From positions 186,001 through 250,000 of the forward strand of contig NZ_CANLTR010000004.1 in assembly GCF_947494055.1 (NCBI RefSeq): 64,000 bases of DNA, given 5' to 3'. Source of the DNA: an uncultured Jannaschia sp. Lineage in GTDB: Bacteria > Pseudomonadota > Alphaproteobacteria > Rhodobacterales > Rhodobacteraceae. The position numbers and the translations under genes were made by a program. The notes beneath the pieces are model-generated. The model saw only the letters and a program-made list of their open reading frames with translations. It had not been told where the DNA came from and searched no databases. Position 1 is the stretch's first letter, and every line of letters begins with the position of its first letter. Positions 52,377 through 60,665 of this stretch are shown piece after piece.

Positions 52377-53125
52377 CACGCGGCCCGCCGGTCCAGGAGA
52401 CCCTCGCCCGGTTGCCAGCCGCCCGGCGGAATGCGGGCGGGCTCCACATAGGCGGCGTGGAGGGCATCGAGCTGGGACCAGAGCACGTCAGTCTTGAAGA
52501 CGAGCGCTGCGGCGGCGGCGTCCTGCTTTTCCTGCGTGTCGGCATGGTCGAGGACCCAGCCGAGGCCGAAGGCCACGTCCTTCGGGGCTTCCTTCAGCCG
52601 GTTCTGGAAGTAGGAAAGCGAGCTGTCGTCGGCGAAGTCGTAGTTCTGCAGGAGCCCGGCAATCCGGTCCTTGTGGATCTTGTGCGCGAAGAGCTCGGTG
52701 AGAGAGGCGGCGACGGCTTCCAGCAGCGTCTTCTCGCGCACGAACCGGACATAAGCGTCTACGGCGAACTTCGTCGCAGGGAGGACGCCGCGGGTCGAGG
52801 CGACGTAGTCGGGGTCGAGGCCCACCGCCTCGGCCAGGCGCAGCCAGCGGCGGATGCCGCCCTCGTTGGTGTCGGTGCCGTCGTGGTCCTCGATCCGGGA
52901 GCGCCAGCGGCGACGCAGCTCGGGGTCCTCCACCCGAGACATGAAGGCGGCGTCCTTCATCGGGATCGAATGCTGGTAGTAATAGCGGTTGATGACCCAG
53001 GCGCGCACCTGATCCGGCGTGCAGTCGCCACCATGTAGGAGCGCGTGGAACGGGTGGCGATCGTGGTAGCGCTCGGCGCCGATCTGACGGAGCCGAGCCT
53101 CGAACGCCTCGCGGGACTGGGTCAT
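52376..53125 (-). CDS. pqqC: PQQ synthase PqqC
   Basis: The 249-aa cofactorless oxidase catalyses the last ring closure and eight-electron oxidation to PQQ. Conserved stretches are YHDRHPFHALLHGGDCTPDQVRAWVINRYYYQHSIPMKDAAF (read in parts), IEDHDGTDTNEGGIRRWLRLAEAVGLD, VDAYVRFVREKTLLEAVAASLTELFA and YDFADDSSLSYFQNRLKEAPKDVAFGL, which carry the active-site His, Arg, Tyr and Lys. Its start overlaps the pqqB stop (ATGA). Nothing unusual in length. Confidence 0.97.
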   Translation of the reverse strand: MTQSREAFEARLRQIGAERYHDRHPFHALLHGGDCTPDQVRAWVINRYYYQHSIPMKDAAFMSRVEDPELRRRWRSRIEDHDGTDTNEGGIRRWLRLAEAVGLDPDYVASTRGVLPATKFAVDAYVRFVREKTLLEAVAASLTELFAHKIHKDRIAGLLQNYDFADDSSLSYFQNRLKEAPKDVAFGLGWVLDHADTQEKQDAAAAALVFKTDVLWSQLDALHAAYVEPARIPPGGWQPGEGLLDRRAA

Positions 53126-54018
53126 GCGCTGATCTCCATGCCGTCCTGCCCGATGGTCCAGCCGGCGGCCTCGGCCACGCGACGCTCGTCGCTGTCGGGA
53201 CGCAGAACGGGGTTCGTATTGTTCATGTGGACGAAGATGCGGCGGGCGACATCCAGTCCCTCGAAGGCAGCAATCGAGCCGTCCGGCCCGGACATCGACA
53301 TGTGGCCCATGCGCTTCCCCGTCTTCGGCCCGAGCCCGGCCCGCACCATTTCGTCGTCGCGCCAGAGCGTGCCGTCGAAGAAGACCAGATCGGCCCCGCG
53401 AAGCCGGTCGCGCAGATCGGCGCTCATTGTGGCGCAGCCAGGGATGTAGAAGGCATCGCGTTCGCCGGCGCGCAGATGCACGCCCACGGTCTGCTCACCG
53501 ATAAGGTCCGTCTCCACCGTCTCGCCCTCCATGTAGAGCGGCACCTTGCCCGGTACCGGAAACAGCGTTGCCTCGAGCCCGGACGCCAACTCGAACGGCG
53601 TCTCAGCGGTGATCTCCATCCGCATCACAACTTTCGGGTTCAGCGCGTCGAAGACCGGGTTGGCCTGCAGGACGCCATGGATTTCGGGCGTGGCGAACAG
53701 GGTGAAGTCCTGCATCTCCCGCAGCACCAACAGCCCCGCGATATGGTCGATGTCCCCGTTCGTGACGAGAACCGACCGAAGCGGTACGTCGCGAAGGCCG
53801 GTCGGGTGCAGGTCCGGAGTATCCGCCATCTGCTGGCGAATGTCGGGCGAGGCATTCAGGATCGCCCAGTCCGACCCGTTCCCGCTGACGGCCAGCGATG
53901 ACTGCGTCTGTGCCGGAATGCGCCCGTCGCGGACCAGACGGCAATTCTCGCAGCCGCAATTCCATTGCGGCAGGCCGCCCCCGGCGGCCGCCCCCAATAT
54001 GCGCGCGCGGAGCGTCAT
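53122..54018 (-). CDS. pqqB: PQQ biosynthesis protein PqqB (metallo-beta-lactamase fold)
   Basis: A 298-aa metallo-beta-lactamase-fold hydroxylase that acts on the tyrosine-derived part of the processed PqqA product. The start is RARILGAAAGGGLPQWNCGCENC, with a zinc-binding Cys pair. SSLAVSGNGSDWAILNASPDIRQQM, TNGDIDHIAGLLVLRE, FFDGTLWRDDEM, GHMSMSGPDGSIAAF and RIFVHMNNTNPVL follow in family order. The pqqA stop lies 21 bases upstream of its ATG. Confidence 0.97.
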   Translation of the reverse strand: MTLRARILGAAAGGGLPQWNCGCENCRLVRDGRIPAQTQSSLAVSGNGSDWAILNASPDIRQQMADTPDLHPTGLRDVPLRSVLVTNGDIDHIAGLLVLREMQDFTLFATPEIHGVLQANPVFDALNPKVVMRMEITAETPFELASGLEATLFPVPGKVPLYMEGETVETDLIGEQTVGVHLRAGERDAFYIPGCATMSADLRDRLRGADLVFFDGTLWRDDEMVRAGLGPKTGKRMGHMSMSGPDGSIAAFEGLDVARRIFVHMNNTNPVLRPDSDERRVAEAAGWTIGQDGMEISA

Positions 54019-54039
54019 GTCCCTCCGCGCGCCGACAGT

Positions 54040-54135
54040 TCAGAACAGGACGGGATCTTCGTCGCCGTCCGGGCCGTACATGTTTATTTCCATGCCGCAC
54101 TCGATTTCGCGGATGATGGGCTTCGTCCATGCCAT
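54040..54135 (-). CDS. pqqA: PQQ precursor peptide PqqA
   Basis: A 31-aa ribosomal peptide that supplies the Glu and Tyr atoms of PQQ. It begins MAWTKPIIREIECGMEINMY, with Glu16 and Tyr20 in the required E-x3-Y arrangement, and ends GPDGDEDPVLF. The tail after Tyr is acidic and a little longer than in short PqqA forms. GGAGGAAG lies five bases before the ATG. It is the first gene of the pqqABCDE operon and is followed by pqqB after 21 bases. Confidence 0.95.
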   Translation of the reverse strand: MAWTKPIIREIECGMEINMYGPDGDEDPVLF

Positions 54136-54179
54136 AGTCGCTTCCTCCACTGATGCCCCGCCGAATGCGACGGGTCGTG

Positions 54180-54210
54180 ATAATATGACGTTCGATGAAG
54201 CCGGGTTCAA
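54180..54210 (-). promoter_or_regulatory. Candidate sigma-70 promoter of pqqA
   Basis: On the minus strand TTGAAC (54210-54205) is followed by CATATT after 17 bases (54187-54182) or TATTAT after 19 bases (54185-54180). The -10 lies about 45 bases before the pqqA ATG. Further upstream GCAAGCC occurs twice, at 54321-54327 and 54340-54346, a possible regulator site. Confidence 0.4.
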
Positions 54211-54389
54211 AGGGTATCGGGTTCGCCGGACTAAGTCTTTTGTATCGGTCGGGCGGTCTGCTGCGCATTCGAAGGCAGGGTCTGCGCCTCGTGACCCCAC
54301 CTTGACCCGATATAACTGGGGCAAGCCGTGTCTTGGGTGGCAAGCCATCCGCCTCGGGGCGGCATGCGACAATAGGTCGTCGCCCTGTC

Positions 54390-55448
54390 CTAGCGATCGT
54401 CCGCCGGGCCCTCGAGGGCGGCTGCGATCGTGGTGCGGGCCTCGGCGATGTCGTCGTCCCGCATCGCGGGCGCGTCGAACGGGGTCGGCGTGTGGCAGAG
54501 ATCGACCTCCACGGGGTAATGGTCCGAGCCGAACCCGGGCAGCACCTCCATCGACAGGACACTGAGCCCCCGCTGGTGCAGGACCTGGTCGAGCGGCCAG
54601 GCCATCCACCACGAATGCGCGTCATAGGTCGGCATGAACCCGAGCGATTCGCGCGGGTCGATGAACCCGCCGATCCGCTGCATCCGCTCGATCGTCCGCT
54701 CCCACGGCACCGCGTTCAGATCGCCCGCCAGCATGACGGGGCGAGTCGCGTCGCGGGCCTCGAGCGCGGCCCACATGAGTTCCGCATCCCGCCCGGTCGA
54801 GGATTGGTCGGGATGCGGTGGACGGGGATGGATGCCGAACAGGCGGATTTCGGCGCCTGACGGCAACTGGACCGTCGCGAAGATGGCCGGGGCGTCCTGC
54901 TCCACCGGGTAGATCGCCTCCGGTTCCGACAGTGGCAGGCGGGAGCGTAGATGCATCCCGAAGTAGCTGCCCGTGATCTCGGAGACTTCGTTCGGCAAGG
55001 TGTCGGCCAATCCTTCTAGCTTCGCCTCCCACCATTCGTTGGTCTCGAGCGCGAGCAGAAGGTCGGGCTCCCGCGACCGCACCATCTCGAGAAGCCGGCC
55101 GGACTCGCGGTTCCCCAGCTTGACGTTGGCGACGATGATCGAGACGCGGCTCTCCGCCGGGCAGGCCTCGGCCACGCCGTCACGCAGCGGCAGGTAGGGC
55201 GCGAGCTTGACCGCATTGTACGCGATCGCCGCCAGCACTGCGGCGCCGAGGCCGAGCCGCAGCGTCCGGCCGACGGGGAAGGAGAGGGCGACCGCCCCGA
55301 GAAGGAGGATCAGCGCAACGAGATATTGCAGACGCGGGAAGTCCGTCATCCGGACCCACCACGCATTCGTCTCGATCAGCGCGAGGAAGCTCGCTCCGAC
55401 GAGAATGAGCGTCGCGGCGCAGAGCGCGATTGTCAGGATCGTTCGCAT
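54390..55448 (-). CDS. Membrane-anchored endonuclease/exonuclease/phosphatase family protein
   Basis: A 352-aa protein with two or three N-terminal hydrophobic segments (ILTIALCAATLILVGASFLAL, YLVALILLLGAVALSFPVG, LRLGLGAAVLAAIAY) and a C-terminal EEP domain facing the periplasm. Catalytic motifs are VSIIVANVKLGNR, LLALETNEWW (Glu), LFGIHPRPP, MLAGDLNAVPWERTIERM and LPGFGSDHYPVEVDL. Members act on nucleic acids, phospholipids or phosphoesters; the substrate is unknown. The last ~30 residues are acidic and probably disordered. It lies upstream of the pqq operon, separated by about 250 bases, and downstream of the sulfur cluster by 32 bases, so it may belong with the latter transcript. Confidence 0.85.
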   Translation of the reverse strand: MRTILTIALCAATLILVGASFLALIETNAWWVRMTDFPRLQYLVALILLLGAVALSFPVGRTLRLGLGAAVLAAIAYNAVKLAPYLPLRDGVAEACPAESRVSIIVANVKLGNRESGRLLEMVRSREPDLLLALETNEWWEAKLEGLADTLPNEVSEITGSYFGMHLRSRLPLSEPEAIYPVEQDAPAIFATVQLPSGAEIRLFGIHPRPPHPDQSSTGRDAELMWAALEARDATRPVMLAGDLNAVPWERTIERMQRIGGFIDPRESLGFMPTYDAHSWWMAWPLDQVLHQRGLSVLSMEVLPGFGSDHYPVEVDLCHTPTPFDAPAMRDDDIAEARTTIAAALEGPADDR

Positions 55449-55480
55449 GGTCGGCTTCCCACTCTGGATCGATTGCCGGC

Positions 55481-56377
55481 TCAGAACCGGCCGACGGGGA
55501 TCTTCAGGTAATGATGCCCGTCCGCCTCCGCCTCCGGCAGCCGGCCGCCGCGCAGGTTGATCTGCAGCGCCGCGAGCATCCGGTTGGGCAGCGGCAGAGT
55601 CGCGTCCCGCGCTTCGCGGGTGGCGATGAACTCGGCCCGCGTCGTCCCCGCGCGGACATGCCGGTTCCGTTCGAGATGCTCGGCGACGGTGGCCTCCCAG
55701 GCGGGTTCGTCCCGCCCCTCGGCGCCGTAATCGTGCCCGACGAAAAGGCGGGTTCCGGGCGGGCGGGACAGAATGGATTGCAACGAATCCCAGAGCTCCG
55801 CCGCCGAGCCGCCGGGGAAGTCGGCACGGGTCGAGCCCATGTCCGGCATCATCAGCGTGTCGTGCACGAAGGAGGCATCGCCTGCATGGAAGGTGATCGA
55901 GCCCAGCGTGTGCCCGGGGGTGAGCTCGACCTCGACGGTGAGATCGCCCAGTTCGAACGTCTCCCCATCCGCGAACAGGCGGTCGAAGTCCCGCTCCGAG
56001 TCCAACGCGTTCGTCAGGTGGTAGATCTCGCGCCAGAGCCCGGCGATGTCGCGAACCCGCTCGCCGATCGCGTTCGGCGCCCCGGTGAGCTCCTTCAGCC
56101 GCGCCGAGGCCATGACGTGGTCGGCATGTGGATGCGTGTCGAGGATCCAGACCACCTCAAGCCCCTCGCGCGTGCAAAGGTCGAGCACTTGATCCATCGC
56201 CGCCGTGTCGGTCGCGTAGCTCTTGGGGTCGAGCCCCCAGACCACGTCGATCAACGCGGCCTTCTTCGTCGCGGGGCAGGCGCAGACATACTGGATCGAG
56301 CCCGTAACCGGCTCGTAGCAGCCCCAGACATCGGGGCTTTCCGGTCCGGACGAGGGTGAGTGGCGGATGTCGGGCAT
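55481..56377 (-). CDS. Persulfide dioxygenase-like metallo-beta-lactamase (Blh/ETHE1 type)
   Basis: A 298-aa metallo-beta-lactamase-fold protein with the one-iron dioxygenase ligand set: ILDTHPHADHVMAS (HxHxDH), LTPGHTLGSITFH and FVGHDYGAEG. Lengths and the PDIRHSPSSGP..PVTGSIQYVCACPATKKAALIDVVWGLDP start match the Blh protein of bigR operons, which oxidises glutathione persulfide. It is encoded two bases after a YeeE/YedE-type transporter, and the trio forms a sulfur detoxification or import unit. Start at ATG 56377. A bigR/sqrR-type ArsR gene and a rhodanese are not seen in the adjoining genes. Confidence 0.88.
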   Translation of the reverse strand: MPDIRHSPSSGPESPDVWGCYEPVTGSIQYVCACPATKKAALIDVVWGLDPKSYATDTAAMDQVLDLCTREGLEVVWILDTHPHADHVMASARLKELTGAPNAIGERVRDIAGLWREIYHLTNALDSERDFDRLFADGETFELGDLTVEVELTPGHTLGSITFHAGDASFVHDTLMMPDMGSTRADFPGGSAAELWDSLQSILSRPPGTRLFVGHDYGAEGRDEPAWEATVAEHLERNRHVRAGTTRAEFIATREARDATLPLPNRMLAALQINLRGGRLPEAEADGHHYLKIPVGRF

Positions 56378-56379
56378 CG

Positions 56380-56808
56380 TCAGGCCCCCTGCATCAGCGG
56401 TGCGGCCTTCGCGCGGCGGCCGAGCCAGATCCCTGCGAGCATCGCCGGCAAGAAGACGAGCGTGCCCGGCGCCACCATCGGCAGCGCCGTCCAGGCCGGG
56501 CCGGGACAGAACCCGCCGATGCCCCAGCCGATCCCGAAGAGCGCGGCCCCGGCGAGGAGCGGGCGGTCGATGTCGCGGCGCGTGGGCAGGTCGAACGACG
56601 GCATCAGGATCGGACGCGCCCGCCGCCAGGCGAGGCGATAGCCCACGAACGCCGTCACCGTCGCGCCCCCCATGACGAAGGCGAGGCTCGGGTCCCACGC
56701 GCCCGCCACGTCGAGGAAGTTCAGAACCTTCGCGGGATTGGCCATGCCGGAGAGCAGGAGCCCGAGCCCGAAGACGAGCCCGGCAAGGAACCCCGCCGCC
56801 GCCCGCAT
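56380..56808 (-). CDS. YeeE/YedE family transporter, C-terminal half
   Basis: A 142-aa membrane protein (DUF6691/YedE type) corresponding to the second half of YeeE/YedE sulfur transporters. It contains about four hydrophobic segments; LVFGLGLLLSGMANPAKVLNFLDVAG and GIGWGIGGFCPGPAWTALPM carry the conserved Gly and Cys that handle sulfur. Its start shares one base with the stop of the upstream half (TGATG), so both are made together and likely assemble. Substrate may be thiosulfate or another reduced sulfur compound; this comes from family knowledge. Confidence 0.88.
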   Translation of the reverse strand: MRAAAGFLAGLVFGLGLLLSGMANPAKVLNFLDVAGAWDPSLAFVMGGATVTAFVGYRLAWRRARPILMPSFDLPTRRDIDRPLLAGAALFGIGWGIGGFCPGPAWTALPMVAPGTLVFLPAMLAGIWLGRRAKAAPLMQGA

Positions 56809-57242
56809 CAGACGCCCCCCGAATGGCGCAGCACGAACACCGTGAGCGCGGCGAAGGCCATGAACGTCACCACCGCCGCGAGCGAGCGCCCCGAGAGCCG
56901 CGCGAGGCCGCAGACGCCGTGCCCCGAGGTGCAGCCCGAACCGAGCGAGGTGCCGATCCCGACGAGCAGTCCCGACACCGCCATCCAGGGAAGGTTTCCG
57001 CCGACCACCTGCGCCGGGAAGCCGCCGGTGACGAGGGCCCACAGGAGCGGCGCGGCGAGGAGCCCGCCGACGAAGGCGATCCGCCAGTCCCGGTCCGGCC
57101 CCGTCGCCGCGCCGGCGGTTATGCCCAGAATACCGGCGATCCTTCCGAGCGCGGCCATGACCATCACGGCGGACAGCCCGATCAGGATGCCTCCGGCGAG
57201 GGAGGCCCAGGGCGTGAAATCGGTCGGCACGATCGGTAGCAT
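56808..57242 (-). CDS. YeeE/YedE family transporter, N-terminal half
   Basis: A 144-aa membrane protein with four hydrophobic segments; LAGGILIGLSAVMVMAALGRIAGILGI and GIGTSLGSGCTSGHGVCGLARLSGRSL carry the conserved cysteines of YeeE/YedE. Start chosen at ATG 57242, with GAGG five bases upstream; an open frame to 57293 would add 17 residues before the first membrane segment. The order N-half, C-half, Blh is that of bigR-type operons. The upstream region of 100 bases contains no clear regulator gene but borders the tRNA-Arg. Confidence 0.88.
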   Translation of the reverse strand: MLPIVPTDFTPWASLAGGILIGLSAVMVMAALGRIAGILGITAGAATGPDRDWRIAFVGGLLAAPLLWALVTGGFPAQVVGGNLPWMAVSGLLVGIGTSLGSGCTSGHGVCGLARLSGRSLAAVVTFMAFAALTVFVLRHSGGV

Positions 57243-57343
57243 CTGATCCTCGGAGCTTGCGTCATGGTGGCAAGGCCGACAGTCCGCCGTCAACCTCCCG
57301 ACGCTTTACTCCGCGACCCGGGCCGCCTAGTCAAACGCATCGG

Positions 57344-57417
57344 GGGCCCATAGCTCAGCTGGATAGAGCAGCCGACTTCTAATCGGCAGGTCGAGGGTTC
57401 GAATCCTTCTGGGCCCG
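57344..57417 (+). tRNA. tRNA-Arg (anticodon TCT)
   Basis: A 74-base cloverleaf: acceptor GGGCCCA pairs with TGGGCCC, D stem GCTC/GAGC, anticodon stem GCCGA/TCGGC with loop CTTCTAA (anticodon TCT), and T stem GAGGG/CCTTC around TTCGAAT. The discriminator is G at 57417 and CCA is not encoded. It ends only four bases before the stop codon of the convergent ABC permease gene. Confidence 0.95.
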
Positions 57418-57421
57418 CGCC

Positions 57422-58369
57422 CTACTTCACGCCGCTGGCGAAGTCCGACGCGACGAACAGGCGTTGCAGCGCGAGGAACACGACGATCACCGGCAGGATC
57501 GAGACCGCCAGCGCCGCCTGTTGCAGCGATTTCTGGTCGAGGCTCTCGAATGCGCCCGACAGCAGGTAGATGCCCACGGGCAGCGTCTGCAACTCCGGCG
57601 CGGAGCGGGTGACGGTCATCGTCCAGATGAACTCGTTCCAGTGGTAGACGAAGGAGAACAGCGTCAGCGTCGCGATGGCGGGCTTGACCAGCGGCAGCAT
57701 GATCGAACGGAAGATGCGGTACTCGTTCGCCCCGTCGAGCCGCGCAGCCTCCATCAGGTCGTCGGGGATGGCGAGGAAGAACTGCCGCATCAGGAACACG
57801 CCGTACCACGTCACGAGGAAGGGCAGGCAGAGCGCGGCGTATGTTCCGAGCAAGCCCGAGCCCCCCTGTCCCGCGATGTCATTGCCCCCCATGAGTGGGA
57901 CGAACCGCAGGATGAAGAAGATCGGGATGATGAACAGGAAGAACGGGAACATCTGCGCGCCGACGACCAGCCGGAAGATCGCGGCCCGCCCGCGGAACTC
58001 GTACTTGGCGAGCGCGTAGCCCGCGGTGACCGAGGTCGCGACCTGCGCCGCGGTGATGAGGAAGGTGACGATCACCGAATTGGCGAACCACCGGCCCATC
58101 GGAAGCTCGGCGAAGACGCGGGCGTAGACGCCCCATTGCGGCTCCGCCGGCAGGTAGCGCGGCGGGTTCGCATAGACGTCGGCCGGCCCGCGCAGCGCGC
58201 CGATGAACATGTCCGCGAAGGGCAGGATCATCAGGCCCGCGCCGAGCGTCAGCAGGACGTATTTCAGCACGCCCCCCGCCTGCCGCCGCAATGTGCCGCC
58301 GGACAGCAGGCGCCGGTTGGCGGCGATCTCCGCCGTCTCGCCGGCCACGACGGGGTCCGAGACCGTCAT
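57422..58369 (-). CDS. Carbohydrate ABC transporter permease (MalG type)
   Basis: A 315-aa inner-membrane permease of the CUT1 sugar class. Six hydrophobic segments are visible. The ATPase-contact EAA loop is EAARLDGANEYRIFRSIMLPLVKPA. A typical MalG-like N-terminal segment ILPFADMFIGALRGPADVY and the C-terminal FALQRLFVASDFASGVK-like end FLALQRLFVASDFASGVK are present. The ATG at 58369 overlaps the stop of the partner permease (ATGA). The gene reads from the binding protein through two permeases and ends beside the tRNA. No ATP-binding subunit gene follows. Confidence 0.93.
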   Translation of the reverse strand: MTVSDPVVAGETAEIAANRRLLSGGTLRRQAGGVLKYVLLTLGAGLMILPFADMFIGALRGPADVYANPPRYLPAEPQWGVYARVFAELPMGRWFANSVIVTFLITAAQVATSVTAGYALAKYEFRGRAAIFRLVVGAQMFPFFLFIIPIFFILRFVPLMGGNDIAGQGGSGLLGTYAALCLPFLVTWYGVFLMRQFFLAIPDDLMEAARLDGANEYRIFRSIMLPLVKPAIATLTLFSFVYHWNEFIWTMTVTRSAPELQTLPVGIYLLSGAFESLDQKSLQQAALAVSILPVIVVFLALQRLFVASDFASGVK

Positions 58370-59259
58370 CGCGCCCGCTCCCGCAGGGCCCGGAACTGCA
58401 GGAGCGACAGCAGGCCAATGATGACGAAGAGGATCAGCGCTCCGGCCGAGGCCCGGCCCATGCGCAGGTCCTCGAACGCCATCCGGTAGGTGTAGAGCGC
58501 CGTCACCTCCGTCGCTCCGCGCGGCCCGCCGCCCGTCATCGCGAGGATTAGCGAGAAGAACCCCATCCCGGTAATGAAGCTGGTGATCGTCGCGAAGGTG
58601 AAGGCCGGGCGGATGATCGGCAGGGTGACGCTTCGCAGCGTCCGCCACGCGCCCGCCCCGTCGAGCGTCGCCGCGTCGTAGATCTCCTGGTCCACCGCCT
58701 CGAGCGCCGCCGAGAAGATCAGCATGTTCTTGCCCGCATCGTACCAGATCATCACCAGGACGACCGAGATCATCGCCATCGTCGGATCGGTCAGCCAGTC
58801 CGGCCCGCGCAGTCCGATCGCGGCCAGACCGCGATTGATCAGCCCGTCGCGGTCGTCGAGGACGAACTGCCAGAGGTAGGCGATCGCCACGATGTTGGTG
58901 AGCTGCGGCAGGTAGTAGACCTGCCGCCAGATCGCCTTGCCCTTCGCCCGGCTAAACGCGAAGGCGAGGACCAGTGCGAGCGGCACGCCGATGGCGACGA
59001 AGCCGAAGGCGAAGACGAAGGTGTTGAGGATCGTCCGCCAGAACGCGTCGTCGCGCGTCAGCAGGTATTCGAATTGCCTGAGCCCGACCCAGGACGGGGT
59101 GCCGAGCGGGTTCCACCGCGTGAAGGACAGCCAGACCGAGAAGCCGAGCGGCAGGACGAAGAAGACGAATGCGAAGATCAGGAGCGGCGCGAGGAATACC
59201 CACGGCGCCGCGCCGCCCGCGGCCGGGCCGTCGTCGCCCACCGGCGCGCGAGGTCGCAT
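58366..59259 (-). CDS. Carbohydrate ABC transporter permease (MalF type)
   Basis: A 297-aa permease of the CUT1 class. WVFLAPLLIFAFVFFVLPLGFSVWLSFTRW is the first membrane segment with its downstream Trp-rich loop, and EIYDAATLDGAGAWRTLRSVTLPIIRPA is the ATPase-contact loop. It starts four bases after the binding-protein stop and overlaps the MalG-type permease. The partner pair forms the translocation pore. The substrate is probably a mono- or oligosaccharide or polyol. Confidence 0.93.
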   Translation of the reverse strand: MRPRAPVGDDGPAAGGAAPWVFLAPLLIFAFVFFVLPLGFSVWLSFTRWNPLGTPSWVGLRQFEYLLTRDDAFWRTILNTFVFAFGFVAIGVPLALVLAFAFSRAKGKAIWRQVYYLPQLTNIVAIAYLWQFVLDDRDGLINRGLAAIGLRGPDWLTDPTMAMISVVLVMIWYDAGKNMLIFSAALEAVDQEIYDAATLDGAGAWRTLRSVTLPIIRPAFTFATITSFITGMGFFSLILAMTGGGPRGATEVTALYTYRMAFEDLRMGRASAGALILFVIIGLLSLLQFRALRERAR

Positions 59260-59263
59260 CGGC

Positions 59264-60517
59264 TCAGTAGAACTCGAAGAGGATGTCCTCGACCTTGCCG
59301 TCCAGCGTCTCCAGCGCCGGACCGGGCTCGGCGTCGCCGGCGAGCGCGCGCTCGAAGGTCTGGGCCATCATGCCTTCGATCTCGGCGGCCTGCATGACAT
59401 TGGGCTGGCTGATCGCGCGGTCCTCCTCCAGCGCGGCGAGATACGGCGCGGTGAAGGCGTCGGGCGCGTCCATCGCCGCGTTGTCGGCCGTGTTCGCCGT
59501 CAGCGCGCCGAGGCCTGCGAGCATCTCGCCGATGCAGGACGGCCCGCCGTCGCGCGGCGCGTTCAGGTAGCGCACCAGCTCCCAAGCCTCCTCCTTGCGG
59601 TCGGACGCGCTGTCCACCCCCATGAAGAAGGCGTATTGCAGCGTGCGCCAATCCTCGCCCGCGGGGATCTGGCTCACCACCACGTCGTCCTCGAAGCTGT
59701 CGCCGAAACCCGCGCGGATCTCGCTCTCGAGCCAGTTCGCCATGATCATCATGCCGATGCCGCCGGCCGGAAAGTCGTAGGCGTCGACCGACAGGTCGGT
59801 GATCCCGTCCTGCACGAGACCCGCCATCTGGCCCAGTGCGGTCTCCGCTTCCGGCGTATCGAGGTTCGCCTCCGAGAAATCGTCGGCATAGGGGCGCGCG
59901 CCCTCGGAATAGAGAAGCGCGTAGAAGGGATGGACGAAGCCCGCGCCGGAGGAGCTGTCGGCGAAGGCGAAGCCCGCGGTCTCGATCCGGCCCTGGTCGT
60001 TGCGCGTGGTCACGGCCTCGGCCACCTCGCGCAGACCGTCCCATGTCGTCGGCGGCGACTCGTAGCCCGCCTCGCGCAGCAGCGCCATGTTGGAGACCAG
60101 CATGTAGGCGCTGATCTCGGTGGGCACGCCCCAGGCGGTGCCGTCGATGGTCACAGCGTCGACGGTGCCGGCGCTGTACGTCTCCGACACGAACTCGGAC
60201 ACCGTGTCGGGCGGCGTGTCGAGTACGCCGTTGTCGACCATCTGTGCCGCCCAGATCGAATAGACGTTGTAGATATCAGGCGATTGCCCGCCCAGCCGCC
60301 CGGTCAGGACGGTCTGCAGGTAATCGCGGTAGCTGATCTGCTGGTACGTCGCCGTCACGCCGTCCGCGTCGTAGGCGTCGAGACAGGCGAGAAGGGGCGC
60401 GGCCTGCTCCTGCGTGTAGTGCATGGCGACCGTCAGCGGCGCGTCCTGCGCGATTGCGGCCATTGGCGTTCCGACCGCGAGGCCGAGGGCCAGCGCGGCC
60501 GTCCGTTGATGCAGCAT
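59264..60517 (-). CDS. Sugar ABC transporter substrate-binding protein
   Basis: A 417-aa exported extracellular solute-binding protein (family 1). The signal peptide is MLHQRTAALALGLAVGTPMAAIAQ. Family stretches include GRLGGQSPDIYNVYSIWAAQMV, WGVPTEISAYMLVSNMALLREAGYESPPTTWDGLREVAEAV, and the C-terminal PQPNVMQ-like SQPNVMQAAE. I start at the ATG 60517, which has GGGGGA seven bases upstream; the ATG six bases earlier has that site too close. First gene of the importer operon. Ligand unknown. Confidence 0.92.
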   Translation of the reverse strand: MLHQRTAALALGLAVGTPMAAIAQDAPLTVAMHYTQEQAAPLLACLDAYDADGVTATYQQISYRDYLQTVLTGRLGGQSPDIYNVYSIWAAQMVDNGVLDTPPDTVSEFVSETYSAGTVDAVTIDGTAWGVPTEISAYMLVSNMALLREAGYESPPTTWDGLREVAEAVTTRNDQGRIETAGFAFADSSSGAGFVHPFYALLYSEGARPYADDFSEANLDTPEAETALGQMAGLVQDGITDLSVDAYDFPAGGIGMMIMANWLESEIRAGFGDSFEDDVVVSQIPAGEDWRTLQYAFFMGVDSASDRKEEAWELVRYLNAPRDGGPSCIGEMLAGLGALTANTADNAAMDAPDAFTAPYLAALEEDRAISQPNVMQAAEIEGMMAQTFERALAGDAEPGPALETLDGKVEDILFEFY

Positions 60518-60665
60518 GTCCATTCCCCCGAATGATGATCCCAGAGACCCCGTCAACGGCCCCTTGCGTTGAAGGGAGGGTAGGGGTCGGCGGCGAGGCG
60601 GTCGAGAAGATCGGGTGTGCGCGATCGTCGCAGGCGGTGCCGTGCCGGCGGCGACCGCCTGCCTT

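Noticed and set aside
57344-57417. Integration site with a mobile element at the tRNA
   Set aside because: No integrase, no direct repeat of the tRNA 3' end and no change in composition were seen in the flanks.
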